A stretch of 64,000 nt of DNA from Coriaria nepalensis (Eukaryota > Streptophyta > Magnoliopsida > Cucurbitales > Coriariaceae): assembly GCA_027186245.1 (NCBI GenBank), contig CP114486.1, positions 9,128,501-9,192,500 of the forward strand. The letters are read 5' to 3'. Below are positions 22,166-34,149 of the stretch, in pieces. The position numbers and the translations under genes were made by a program. A model generated the notes under the pieces. The model saw only the letters and a list, made by a program, of their open reading frames with translations. It did not search any database and was not told the DNA's origin. How positions within the stretch are numbered: the first letter of the stretch is position 1; each line of letters starts with the position of its first letter.

Positions 22166-22871
22166 TATCACTCAAAATTAAATTATGCTTAAACATATTA
22201 TTTTAATATGCTCTTTTTCATCACTCGGTGGAGAAGATGGCTCAGAGTGGGAGAGAGTTAAAAAGAGTTCAGTATATTTTTTTCTTAAAAGGGTATATAG
22301 AGCACGAGTGAATTTTTTATTATAAACTAAATAGATATATTATTTATAAATAATATAAGATAATTTCAATAAAGATGATCGAATTTGCTATCATCAAGCC
22401 GTTATTAAGTCCGCTACGAGTGAGCTTTAAGAAAAAAGGAGAAAGATAGAGAGTGTGTAGTCACAAGTCGTAGTGAAGTGGAAAGATGAAAAGAGTTGAG
22501 AAAATTAAATTTCCAAAACATAAAATGATTTGCAAGGATGATGACTACCAAAACAATCACCCGGCCAAATCATTTGGGTTTGGCTTAAATAAAATGTGTA
22601 CGGTCAATCCAAATTAATTTTTATATCCATAAACTTCCTACGATTGATTTAGGTTTTAGGTGGATTTGGCAAGTATTCGAACGCAAAGGTGTAATGATTT
22701 ACATTCAAAGTAATAGAATTAGTGAATTACTTTGATAATTTATGATAATTTATATGTCAAAATTTTTAAAGGATATATATATATATATAATACCTATAAC
22801 TTGCAAAAATTAAGAAATAAGTCTCAATTTTACTTTATTTTTTTACTAAAAAATTTTTGATTTGATATTTC

Positions 22872-22905
<34 letters not shown>

Positions 22906-23099
22906 CCGGATATCTTAGAGGTAAAATATATATAATAATAAAACTGTTGACTAAATAATATATATATATATATTAGTCCGTGATTTTAGTCGGTAAGGCA
23001 TAAACTCTATTTTTTTAATACTATAAACACTATTTTTTTAACTACTTTTTTTATCCAATTTAGCCTCCAACAAAACTTTTCCTGATATATTATTTTTCT
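22166..23099. other. Intergenic AT-rich DNA
   Basis: No coding signal is seen. It contains (TA)n tracts at about 22772-22788 and 22877-22903 and other low-complexity AT sequence. Confidence 0.35.
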
Positions 23100-23832
23100 G
23101 GATGAATTATAATAAATTCTTAAAATTTAATATAAATTATAATAATTATTTAAAATATTTAATAATTGTAATTAATACATAATTTAAAATTTAAATTATA
23201 CTAAACATCAAATTTCGTAAAAAATATATAGAATGATCATGACATATAACTACCTACTATTAAAATTTCAAATGTTGCTCAATTGAAATCTTTTATTTAT
23301 ATTTTTATGCCATTTAATTTAAAATTAATTTTTTAATTTATTTTATTTATATTTTTTTCTTTATTTTCACCATACTAATTACGACCACCCTATTACGCCG
23401 CTACTAACACTATCTCTTCCACCATCATTATTGCCAACCTCTACAATCCATATAATAAAATGAAACGTTTAATTATTTTCTCTCTCTTAAATATTAAAAT
23501 ATTAAAAATTTAAAGTTTAAACTTTTATGTTAGTGATAGAGGTTGGTAGTAATGATGAAGGGAAGGGTGGTGGTAGCAATGGTGAATGAGGATAGTGTCC
23601 GATGTGATAAAAATGGAGAAGAAATTGTAAAAAAAAAAAGATTAAAAAATATCAAATTTAAATTAAACGAAGTAAAAATATAATTAAAAATTATAAGTCG
23701 AGAAATTCATCTATTTTTAACGGAATTCAAAATTTATTATAATTAAAATTTAAATTTAAATATTAATTATAATAACTAAAAAATTTAAATATTTATTATA
23801 ATTTATATTAAATTTTAGGAGTTTATCCCCAT
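23100..23832. mobile_element. Foldback-type element with long terminal inverted repeats
   Basis: The left end (GGATGAATTATAATAAATTC, then TTAAAATTTAATATAAATT) is the inverted counterpart of the right end (ATTTATATTAAATTTTAGGAG, then TTTATCC). The similarity runs inward for about 300 bp per arm. Even the central parts mirror each other: CTATCTCTTCCACCATCATT on the left against GATGAAGGGAAGGGTGGTGG and AATGATG on the right. The whole 730 bp could form one imperfect hairpin. There is no open frame. It resembles plant foldback or Mutator-like non-autonomous elements. Confidence 0.6.
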
Positions 23833-24330
23833 TTTTTCCCATTTTAATTTCCTCTTGTAAGTTCGTTCTCGAAACCAATACCACGTACATCAAGTGTATA
23901 AAGGAAAACCTTGTGATGGTAATTAAATGAAAAGACATACTAATAAGATATGAATAAAAAGGTAAAAAGGCACGGCTTATAAATTCATAGAAAAAGAAAA
24001 CTCCATACAACAATCAAACGTATAAATTAAAATATTGTTATAATGAAAATGAATCACTAAATGAACACAAACTATAAAATCGAACACAACAAGCAACATT
24101 AAAGGAAACGAAAATGCTCATGGATCAGTACAACCAGACTACATATTGTCTAAAACTTTAAATGAACATTCCCTATAACAAATATTACAGTTATAATGAA
24201 ACGAGAATGATGAGAATCACACGAATGCAAATAGAAAATCATACACGACATATATATCACTTCAAATAAGTGAAATTTTTTACCTATCAATGGAATGGTC
24301 TCCATGTACGTAGCCTTATACTTAAAATGT

Positions 24331-25119
24331 CTAAAACTTGGTTTGAATTGTGTTGATCAAAGTGTTGTCCGCTTGGAAGGCCTTGGCAAGGATATCCAAA
24401 GATATTTTAGGATTAGATCCAAACACTGCATTTCCTATGGTTATAACTCCTGGATTTTGACTACTTAGAGCTGCAATAGCTACCACATTACCTTTTCCGA
24501 TATTTCTTTGAAAGTGAATAAGACCGATTGGAAAAACAAATGCGTCACCAACTTGAAGAATCTTTGTAATGAGACGACTTTCTGGATTGGAAGTGACAAA
24601 ACCAACTTCGAGGGTTCCTTCGAGAACTACCAAGATTTCACTAGCACGTGGGTGTGTACACGGGCGCATAATCAACACGAGCAAGAGAGATACCTAAAGT
24701 GTTAAGTCCTGGTAGTTGGACAACATTAACCGGAGTCACACGTGAGCCAACTGGATTTGTTGTGTTGCCTGCTATATGAAGTCCACTAAAGAAGAAATCA
24801 CTAGCATGAACAGACTTGGGATCCTTGCAACCTCTCCATTCACACGTGCTACAACAATAATAGATTAAGAAAAATAGGTGAGAAGCGATATAAGCATGCA
24901 TTCTTTCATGGTCTATATGTGTCTTATCCTATCCCATGCATTAAGCATGCAACAAAGGCTCAAATACAAGCTTTAATTGTAATATCAAATTCATATAATA
25001 ATTTTACCTCCGCTATTTATGTCTGCTACGCAGAAATCTTGAACAGCGGCGGGATCAGATGCCTAGGCAATAGAACAAGTTAGAACAAGGACAGCTAGCA
25101 ATAAAATTTGAGAACCCAT
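24331..25119 (-). pseudogene. Germin-like protein (GLP) pseudogene, 2 exons
   Basis: Germin-like proteins are secreted manganese cupins of the cell wall. Exon 1 (25119-25008) encodes MGSQILLLAVLVLTCSIA, a signal peptide, then a TAG at codon 19 (25065-25063), then ASDPAAVQDFCVADINSG. The intron has GT-AG borders in the usual phase. Exon 2 (24848-24331) has [67 protein letters not shown] and [10 protein letters not shown]. Lesions are the stop, a 1-base loss before CKDP (about 24834), and a deletion after DYAP (about 24660) that shifts frame and removes the first His of the metal-binding H-T-H. The second cupin box keeps its His. The last few residues are also lost at TAG 24333. A minus-strand TATA (TATATAAAT) lies near 25213-25222. 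Confidence 0.9.
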
Positions 25120-25723
25120 TGTGAACTTTCGCTAAAGAAATGACGATGTAAGAAAGATTGCAATTACAAGTGAAAGAAAAGCTTATGTTGTGTTGAAACA
25201 AGAACAAGTGATGCTTGATTTATATAGTTAGAAATTGTAGAATATAATAAAACAATAAATAGATAATAACATTAAATAAAATAAAAAGAAAAATAAGCTG
25301 TCTTAAGCGGGGAACACTCCGAATACCAAAATTTTATGGTTTCCCGCCGGCAATAAACTAGTGCAAATACGGTACACCAAAACGCATGAAGACACGGACG
25401 CCAGGCTTAGTAAATTGGGAACATTATTATTTCTAGCTTTTGCTTTGACCCATTATTAATAATGACTTGGTCCATATGAAATGTAATCCATTTTGGAGTG
25501 GGCGGTCGAGAATAAACATAGAAATAGTATCTGACCGGCCCCAAATTTTTTCTTTTGCACGCCGCCCAAAGTTGAGACTCCAAATTTCTCTATCCTTAAT
25601 TTTTCTTCATGATTTTTCTCTCTCCAAATGTTAGGCTATCTCTCCTCAAAGTTTTTCTCCGCCAATTAAGTTATTCTTCATTTGTAGCAAACCAAGTTCA
25701 CCAACTTCTTTACTCAACCCTAC
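25120..25723. other. 5' flank of the germin-like pseudogene
   Basis: Holds the former promoter (minus-strand TATATAAATC near 25213-25222) and AT-rich intergenic DNA up to the copia LTR edge at 25724. No other gene is recognised. Confidence 0.4.
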
Positions 25724-28700
25724 TGTTAATATACATAATTTTAAACTAAGAAGTTATTTATGTACCAAGAACAGAAAATAATCAATGATATGAATAATTT
25801 ATTCAACTCTTGAGAAATTAACAGTCGTAAATAAAATTTCCGATCTTATATTTTCCAACGGTTAACTTAACCACATCATTCCCGTAAGTTTAAGATATGA
25901 TGATTTCATAAAATCAATCAAACAATGTCTCACCAAATAAGTTAGTAGTATTTTCAAGGGAAATCAGGGATGATTCACTGGTAGAAGCCTCAAGGAATTT
26001 TTCTACAAAGAAAATAAGTAATCCTTCATTCTTCTCCTATTAGATTAATCGAGTCTTAATATTTAGACTTACGTCTGCCATTTCGCCGCAGATAGTATGA
26101 TAATTTTTATGAAGGGATCAAGGGAGAAAGGAATCGGGATAAGAGCTAATAAGGTAATGATAAAAATGAAAAAATTTGAAGAGAGAGAAGTTGAGACTTG
26201 GTAAGAGAAAGAAAGTAATAAACAAAAAATCAAAAAAAAATAAAAATAAAAATCTCACTCTTTTGGCTGCGTATAGAAGCTCAATATGACAAACAGTAGA
26301 TCATTGCTCATATGAATATTAAAAGATATGCCTTCCTCTTTATTAGGGCAAAATTTTATATAACTCTTAAAAATATTAAGATTATCAGTAGAGAGATTTA
26401 ATTAATATATACATGATAAGTGGGTTATTTTATTATGGGTTTATACTCTACTCGGACCTATATTGTTGTTAAATATATTAAATAAAATATAAGATATGCT
26501 AAAACTAATAATCAAACTTGATTATATAATTATATTGGGCTCCTAAATATATCTCCCAACCCTACTAATTTACATAGCTCGTTTTTATAAAATCTAGAAT
26601 ACTTAATTAATGTTAAAACCAATTAAGAAAATTCTAACATTCTTTCATTTAGGCGAATATTAATTTAGTTATTTTATAAAATAAGTTATTAAAAAATAAA
26701 CTTTCAGGTTAAACTATTTGTAAATTTTATGTGACCACAATTTTGAAAATAATATAGTCTTATAGATACATCTCTAACTAATGAAATCTAATAAAATAAT
26801 TAACATCGGATCAAAGAGGTAGTTACATCAAGGTATATCGGTTCACATATGTAACCTTATAAATGTGTTTAACCTTACGAGCTCCAAAAATTACTATCGT
26901 AACTTTAAGGTATATCAGACAATCTCGTCTATCGACTACATCAGTATACGATCAAAGCGGTCTTTGTCACATTTAGCGTCACTAAACCCATAAATGGTCA
27001 TGTATACCAATATAGCCAAATGAGATAGATCAATCATGGATGCATAGCATGAAAATCCTATGCAATGTGATTCACACTTGTCTATTTCCAACTGGTCCTA
27101 CATTACCTTATTGAGATCAATACTTTACACATAATGAAACAGAGCGAAATGAACTAAATTTCTTTATTTCCAATCAGAAAAGTATGTTAATGCATAAGTA
27201 TATAAATATCTCCAAAAGTCAAACACTGAGGACTAAAATATAATAACACAAACTCTCACTATAATAAAATATCTTCAAACAAAATAACACCAATATAAGT
27301 AGTGTGTTTATAAAAAACCTTGGGTGGTAATCCTTTTGTAAGCGGATCCGCTATCATGGAGTTTGTTCCGATGTGCTCTATGGATATCTGTCCACTCTGC
27401 ACTCTCTCTTTCACAACTAGGAACTTGATGTCAATATGCTTTAACCTAGATGAGGTCATGTTGTTATTGGAATATAATACTACTGACTTATTGTCATAAT
27501 ATAGTTTAAGTGGTCTTTCGATAGCCTCTAGAATGTGCAGCCTAGTGACAAAATTTTACAGCCATATTCCATGGTTGGATGCCTCATAACATGCTACAAA
27601 CTCTACTGCCATGGTGGAAGAAGCTATAAGTGTCTATTTTGCACTCTTCCAAGATATAGCTACACCACCCAACAGGTAAACGTAGCCTAATATGGATTTT
27701 CTCCTGTCTTGGCATCCAGCATAATCGGAGTCGGAATACCTTATGATCTCTAACTGATGTGATCTCCTATATGTGAGCATATAATCTTTTATTCTCTATA
27801 GATATCTCATAACCCATTTGATTGTTTTCCTATGATCCATCCTAGGGTTGCTTAAATATCTACCTAACATCCTAATAATGTATGCAATATTCGGATGCGT
27901 TCACACCTGAGCATACATTAGACTCCCTACAGCTGATGAATAGGGAATTTTTTGCTTTTCCTTAACTTGAAGGCTATTTTTCGAGCAATGAGTCTGACTG
28001 AACTTGTCTCCCTTAGAGATAGGGGTGTCACATGGTTTGCTATCCTGCATACCAAATCTTTTGAGTACTTTATCAATATAGCTCCTTTGTGATAATCTAA
28101 GAATACTTTAAGAGCGATCTCAGTATATTTGAATTCCTAATACAAAGGAGGTATCACCAAGATCTTTCATATCAAAATTCTTTGACAGAAATCTCTTGGT
28201 GTCATGCAGTATGCTTGTATCATTTGTGGCAAGAAATATGTTATCGACATACAAAACCAGGAATATGTGCTTAGTCCCACTGAATTTATGATACACACAA
28301 TCATCAACAACATTTATCTCAAAACCAAATGAGATAATCACTTGATGAAATTTATAGTACCATTGACGAGAGGTCTGCTTGAGCCCATAAATGGATTTGG
28401 TCAATTTGCAAACTATATTCTTTAGGTCTCCCGACACAAAATTTTCAAGTTGCACCATATAGATTGTTTCATCAATGTCACTATTGAGAAACGCCGTTTT
28501 AACATCCATTTGATGTAGCTCAAGGTCAAAATGTGCTATGAGTGCCATGATTGTCCTAAAAGAGTCTTTCATCGAACTAGGAGAGAAAGTCTCTTTATAG
28601 TCAATCCCTTATTTTTAGGTAAAACCTTTAGCTACAAGACGTGCCTTATATCTCTCCATATTACCTTTCAAATTCCTTTCGGTTTTAAATATCCATTTGC

Positions 28701-30400
28701 AACCAATGGGCTTTGCACCGTCTGGTAATGGGAAAAGTTCCCAAACCTTATTGTCTTGCATGGACTTGTACTCCTCATTCATGTCTTTAATCCAATTTTG
28801 AGAGTTAGAACCTTGCATGTCTTGGTAGAAGTTGATTGGATCATCTTCCACCATTCCATTATCTTCCTCATGTTCCTGAAGAAATACGATAAAATCGTCT
28901 GGAATTGCATTTCTTCTTTCTCTAGTGGATCGTCTTAATGGCACTAGTTCTTGAGGTTGTTGAGTTTGTTCCTCCGAAACAATTACCTCATCTTGAATGG
29001 GGGGTTGTTCAACATTGTCTGGTTGAGGATCCGGATTCACTTCTTGATTAATGACAGGTATAAAAACCTGCACATTGTCAAAAGTGATAGTAGGAATTGA
29101 GATCGATTCCTCTTCATCATGAAATACAATCTCTCTAACCTTATTTCTCCCCCCAAACTCAATATCCTAAAAAACTAATGCAGTTCCCATCTCAAAAATT
29201 GACCTAAGTGTGGGATTATAAAATTTGTATCCCTTAGATTGTTCAGCATAGCCAATAAAGTAGCTGCTTACTGTTCTGGAGTCCATTTTATTTTCATGTG
29301 GCCTATAAGGCTTTGCCTCAGCAGGACATCCCCAAATATTTAAGTTCTTTAGACTAGGCTGTGTGCCTATCCAAAGCTCATAAGGTGTTTTTGTAGCTGC
29401 TTTAGTTGGCACTCGATTCTGAATATAAGCTGCAGTTTTGAGTGCTTCACTACAAAGTGACTCAGGTAAGGTGGAATGACTAATCGTACTCCGTACCATA
29501 TCCTTAAGAGTTTGGTTTCACCTTTCAGCTACACCATTCATACTAGGTGATCCTGACATGGTGTACAATGGAACAATTCTACATTCCTCTAAGAATTTAG
29601 CAAAATATCCTAGACGTTGTTCACCTGAATCGTCATATCTGCCATAGTATTCACCACTACGGTCAGACCTGACGCTTTTAATTCTGTTGTTGAGTTAGTT
29701 TTCAACTTTAGCCTTAAATGATTTAAACACATCCAAAGACTGTGATTTCTCATGTATAAAAAATATGTACCCATATCTTGAGTAATCGTCTATGAATGAT
29801 ATACAATATTGTTGATCATTCCAAGATGCCGTAAGGAATGGTCCACAGATATCTGTGTGAATCACTTCTAAGACGTATGTTGTTCTGTTGGTACATATTT
29901 TCTTTGATTTATTCTGTTTTCCCTTGATGCAATCAATATATACATCAAAATTTGTAAAGTCAAGGGAATCTAGAATTTCATCAGATACAAGTCGCTCAAC
30001 TTTATTTCTATAGATGTGACCTAAGCGTTTGTGCCATTATATGACATAATTTTCTTTATTAAATTTTCGTTTAGTACCTCATGATTCCACATGCAAGGTT
30101 TCATTATAAGATACAATAGAATCTAGCAAATATAGGTTGTCATAAACATTAAGAGAACTAGTTCCAACAATACTTGAATTTATAGATAAAATAAACTGAT
30201 TGTTTCCAAATGAACAATTATAATTAGATTTGTCCAACAAAGAAATTGAAACCAAATTCTATCTAAGAGATGGTGCAACAAAAGTATTTATCAAATCCAA
30301 ATAAAAACTAGTTCCTAATAATAACCTAAAATGCCCTATGGCCTTTACTTCCACTGACTTAAGATCTCAACTAATGAGGTTTGTGTGAAGACTTACGGTT
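25724..30400 (-). mobile_element. Ty1/copia retrotransposon, 3' LTR plus pol, 5' end missing
   Basis: The putative 3' LTR (26639-25724, 916 bp) begins TGTTAGAATT and ends TTAACA in minus orientation, with 5-bp inverted ends TGTTA/TAACA. A purine-rich AAATGAAAGAA precedes it. Some 620 bp without coding separate it from the RNase H end at 27259. Further right lie RT, the linker and integrase, then eroded protease-side sequence to about 30400. No 5' LTR or primer-binding site was found; another copia fragment begins right beside it. Confidence 0.75.
27259..29530 (-). pseudogene. Copia integrase-RT-RNase H relic (Tnt1-like)
   Basis: Reading leftward: integrase C-terminal part (29499-29167; [39 protein letters not shown]). 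Next is the linker with RRSTRERRNAIPDDF, then RT N-terminus (29073-28615; PIGCKWIFKTERNLKGNMER). The RT core (28572-28120) has LELHQMDVKTAFLNSDIDE and SIYGLKQTSRQWYYKFHQV, with LYVDNIFLA where Y-V-D-D is expected. A stop-rich region follows, then RNase H C-terminus (27459-27259; HIDIKFLVVKERVQSGQI, IADPLTKGLPP). The open pieces are separated by stops, and the catalytic YVDN is itself inactivating. Integrase core sequence continues to about 30050 in broken frames. Confidence 0.9.
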
Positions 30401-30469
30401 TTCAATCACCATATGCCTTTCATTTAGCAACAAACACTTTTTTTCTTTAGTGGAATGATAAAACTAGTA

Positions 30470-31080
30470 TCTCAAAATTTTCTTTGAATACCGCATAAAA
30501 TAATATTTCTTAGATCTCACCTCTAACTATTCTACTTCTTGCTTCTTGGCATAAGCAGGGCAAACACATACGTGAATATGTTCAAAGGTTGCCTTTCTGC
30601 CTTTCTATATCTCATATAGTGTCAAAGAAACAAACTTTAAAAATATCATGTTAATAATGTCAGCAAATATTTCTATTGCATATCCAAGAATGACAAAGGT
30701 AGATTGGTAAAATTCGTCATAGACCAAACCATCTCTAAGAGAGTTATTTCTTTTCTCGTACACGCTAGTCAATTATGAAGTTTTGGGAGGCATTCATTGT
30801 GAGATTATACCATTCTCCTTTTAGTAATTAAGAAACTTGTGGCTCAAGTATTCACCACTTCAATCTAATCGAAGTATCTTAATACTTTTGCCTAGTTATT
30901 TTTGTATTCCACTCTTATATTCTTTGAAATTCTCAACTGATTCAGATTTATGCTTCATGAGATAAATGTGACTGAATCGAGAGAAATCATCAAGAAATAT
31001 AATGAAGTACGAAAAACCACTTCTAGTAGGAGTTGACATATGGAAATAAGAAGATAGGGTTTTGTTTATATATAATTAAA
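30470..31080 (-). pseudogene. Second copia integrase fragment
   Basis: Minus-strand sequence reads in broken frames as an integrase core: KVLRYFRLDWSGEYLSHKF, KENGIISQ, and further on LGYAIEIFADIINM, matching the copia pattern L-R-S-D-R-G-G-E-Y-x-S, K-x-x-G-I-x-x-Q and W-G-x-A. It differs in sequence from the neighbouring copia element, so it is a separate insertion or the piece into which that element inserted. Confidence 0.65.
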
Positions 31081-31589
31081 GTCTAGAAAGTTCGAGAGAT
31101 CAAATTTTGACCAAAGATATTTTTATTTTCTTTTATAGTCATACTTATCAATTTGATTCCTTTAAGATGACTTTTTATCACCTTGTAAGGGTGTGGCCAC
31201 CCATGTAAGAGGGTAATGCGCTTTGGGCCTATTTTCCCCTTTTTATAAACTTTTGGGTCATTTTGGTAAAAATGATAATTTTGTCTCATAAATTTTTATA
31301 GGTTTTGGACTAGAATTTTATGACTGTTTTACATCTATATTAATAAAGACGAATAAGGTCATAATTTTGGTCACCCAAAACTAATTAAATTCATGCTCTA
31401 ATTACTTAAAAAAAAATTTACTAAGAAAATATTACTAATTTTGTAAGATTTTGGCCTTAAACCTCAACTGAAATAACAAATTTAATGTTTCCCATATAAT
31501 ATTTAAGATACAAATTTTATCTAACTATGAGATGCATCTAAATAAGATATTACACAAGATGCAATCTTCCTTTCTGACCAATGTTCTTA

Positions 31590-32340
31590 AGATCAAATTT
31601 AAGAACCTCATTAATCATCTTCCTTCACCTTTTAGGTAGCTCTAACCTTTATAAAAAACTGGCTAATGCTTCTGATATTTTTCAAGATCATATTATTAAA
31701 TGGAAACCAGGGGATTGGTTGTTATCCTCTAATGATCTTATTAAAATCGATCATTTGCCTAGTAATATAAAAGTCAAAGATTTATGGATTCATGATGATT
31801 GTAACGTAGACCTAATCCTTTCGTTTTGTTATGCTGAAAAGCTCCAGGATATCCTCATAGTAAAACTCACTACTCGTCAAGATATGCGAATATGCGAATA
31901 TGGAAGACTGATTCTAGTGGTGTTTTCTCAATCTCTTTAATTTGGAATCTTTACGAGACAAGAAGCCAATTTTGCCCCATTACAAAGCTGCCCGGTCAAA
32001 ACTCATTCCTTAAAAAAATTCATATTCTTGTCGAAACTCACAAGGACATCTTACCTCTTAATCATAATACTCAAAAAGAGTGAGTTAATCTCACTTATAT
32101 TTGCTCTTTATGTTTCCAGAATGCAGAATCTGAATGTCATGTTTTCATTGATTGTCTTTTTTAAAAAATTATGGAATTGGGGTGATAATTTCATAAAGAA
32201 TAATTTTAGATGCATGTCTCTATCTATCAATTGATTTCTTTTGGCTTTCCTGAAGCTTCTAAGTTCAAAACTTCGCTTATTCTCAAACTTATTCCTTTAT
32301 TTATTCTTTGGATGATACATAAAACTAGATACTCCAAAAT
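31590..32340 (+). pseudogene. LINE 3' fragment with reverse-transcriptase zinc-binding domain
   Basis: An open stretch (31581-31940) reads YKKLANASDIFQDHIIKWKPGDWLLSSNDLIKI, IKVKDLWIHDDCNVDLILSF, then in the next frame RIWKTDSSGVFSI. Next come HKDILPLNHNTQKE and ICSLCFQNAESECHVFIDC. The order V-x-D-L-W, R-x-x-W-K-x-x-S-S-G-x-F-S, L-P-x-N-x-N, C-x-x-C and E-x-x-x-H-x-F-x-x-C is that of the zf-RVT domain at the 3' end of plant L1-type LINE ORF2. The polymerase itself is missing, as expected for a 5'-truncated LINE. Confidence 0.7.
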
Positions 32341-32354
32341 TTAGTTTGAGTGGC

Positions 32355-32690
32355 CGAAAACAAATAAAGTAATTTGTATCAGATGAAAAAAAGTACAAAA
32401 TATGATTACATTATATGTTATGTTAACATGTCATTTTAGCTCATTTATTAAGAAAATGATTGGAGGAGCTAAAAAGTCTGATTTTGACAATACCTGACTA
32501 AAAAGTTGTCCGGAGACTAAAGAAAAAAATTCGTAAGAGTTGAACAACATAAGGACTAAATGTGCAATTAACCCTTTTTGTTATTGGTATAACAACTACT
32601 ATTATGATAATTATTTCAATACGGGTTATCTCATTACCCATAAGTCTGGGATATTGTCACATTTACTTCCATATTTGTGGTCTTATTTTG
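32355..32690. repeat. Dispersed repeat, copy 1 (matches 40537-40885)
   Basis: About 330 bp alternately identical and diverged from 40537-40885 in the same orientation. Shared stretches include GAAAATGATTGGA, TTTTGACAATAC, GGACTAAATGTGCAATT/GACTAAATGTGTAATTGACC, and CGGGTTATCTCATTACCCATAAGTCT (one mismatch). There is no open frame. It is probably a short non-autonomous element or part of a larger duplicated block. Confidence 0.7.
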
Positions 32691-32744
32691 ATTTATCCAT
32701 ACTAGTTCTTTTAAACATAATATGACATATCTAGTCATTTACAC

Positions 32745-33121
32745 TCTTCTTCATTTGCAGATATATTTCGCAAGACTATAGATATATAATAGGTGGTTCT
32801 TTTTATCGGAGAACTTTGTCCTCAAGCTCAAGGTTTTAATTTTTTCATAGTAGTATTTTTGTTGACTTCAGCTTTACTAATGAATAAATTTGCTTCATTG
32901 AAGCCGACATTGTGATGAGCATTTGCTGCTTTAGAATAAAATAATTTAAATATGAGATAACATGCTCGATAAGGCAAGAATTCTAATATCATAAGTGTTT
33001 CTTTGTACAAACATCCCCAAATCTGATTAATTACTCTTCGCACTTTGTGAGCTGATATACATATAAGTGGACCTACAACATATACTTATGTATATCGATT
33101 CTCTTTTATCTTCGTTATCAC
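32745..33121 (-). pseudogene. rpl22: Plastid rpl22 (NUPT)
   Basis: Plastid ribosomal protein L22. The presumed start codon is GTG (33121-33119) instead of ATG, followed by ITKIKENRYT, a stop, and [17 protein letters not shown]. The 72-codon open stretch (33043-32828) has [38 protein letters not shown] and [11 protein letters not shown] at 32830-32828 truncates it, and the remaining C-terminal homology (SPIKRTTYY) runs to about 32745. Genes in the nucleus lacking plastid expression signals are not expected to function. Confidence 0.88.
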
Positions 33122-33197
33122 AAGGTTCACCTCTTACTAATGAAAAGTAAGCATCTATATTCCATCTATATTCACTTGATTTTTTTATTATTAATTA

Positions 33198-33360
33198 TCA
33201 TCGGCGAGATTTATTATTATTTTTGACATGTCCTCGGAAATTTAATATAGGAGCAAATTCTCCTAATTTATGACCTATCCCTTATATAAATAGGAAAATG
33301 CTCATTTCCATTATGATAGCAATAGATCATTGTGGATATAATGGTATAAGTTACTATTAT
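33198..33360 (-). pseudogene. rps19: Plastid rps19 fragment (NUPT)
   Basis: The C-terminal part of plastid ribosomal protein S19. One frame gives NGNEHFPIYIRDR, then after a frame shift GHKLGEFAPILNFRGHVKNNN and KSRR followed by TGA at 33200-33198. That matches the conserved plastid S19 ending N-F-R-G-H...S-R-R. The N-terminal half is absent, and a deletion removes residues before TII. The mitochondrial homologue has a different C-terminus, so a plastid source is favoured. Confidence 0.85.
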
Positions 33361-34140
33361 ACATGAAATTAGCAATATCAAAACAATTATCTCTTCAAAT
33401 GGCATAATCTCATCCACGTATATAAAGAAGTTAATAAGGTCGCAAATTCTCTTATCAATCTTGGTTATTCAAATAAGTTTTGATAGTATCTTCTTCTCCA
33501 GTTCGGATCTTCCTAGAGTTACTAGATTTAAAAAAATATTGTGACAAACTGAGTTTTAGCATACAAATAATTTTTTCCTTATTTCTTTTGGAGGTTTTGG
33601 TTTTTTGTCCCCTCCTTTATTTATTTTTCAGATTAATTCAATTTATTTTTAATTAAAAAAAAATATATCATCAACATATATAAGCAAGTATATAGGAATG
33701 CTATCAACACAAGCTAAGATTACATCAAAATCTTATTCGATGAAAGTGGCTTCTAAGTTTGATGGATCTGCTCATAAACCTGTACTTGCTGGTTATTTTA
33801 CTTTTAGTGAACAACAATTACCAAAAATAGAAATTGAAAACTAAAAATAGACAGTGTGCCATTCTATAATGCAATTGGTTTTGGGGATGTATTGCATGAT
33901 TAGTATTAGCCCAAATTTAAGTTTAGCAATTTCAGTACTTAGTAGATACATGTTTAATCTTGGAACTGACATGGGATTGCTTTAAAGTGATTGCTTATAA
34001 TTTGAAATGTTGGCTTATGATTTGAAACATGGACTAATATTTTTGACTTGTTGGTTTTGTAGAATCTAACTTTTTAAGAGAGAGAGATTCCAAGAAATCT
34101 TATACAACCTAGTAGATTTTGCTCGGTGGAAATTGTGCTA
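33361..34140 (-). pseudogene. Scattered copia RT debris
   Basis: Two short minus-strand blocks look like the copia RT catalytic region: IYVDEIMPFEE-like near 33440-33380 and YLLIYVDDIFF near 33700-33660. Each is only tens of codons long and surrounded by stops. The rest of the interval is unrecognised AT-rich DNA. Confidence 0.4.
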
Positions 34141-34149
34141 GTTGAAAAA

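Larger units (their letters stand above)
32745..33360 (-). other. Nuclear plastid DNA insertion (NUPT): rps19-rpl22
   Basis: The minus strand carries two adjacent plastid ribosomal protein genes in their plastid order, rps19 then rpl22. Codon-level similarity is strong, but both are broken. The right edge at about 33360 joins copia RT-like sequence, and the left edge fades near 32745. See the two gene entries. Confidence 0.9.

Noticed and set aside
24508..24705. A plus-strand open frame of 65 codons
   Set aside because: It is antisense to the cupin region of the germin-like pseudogene.
32828..33043. A functional nuclear ribosomal protein L22 gene
   Set aside because: It has no transit peptide, no start ATG at the proper place and stops inside the domain, and it sits beside a broken rps19 in plastid order. 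A plastid DNA insertion explains it better.
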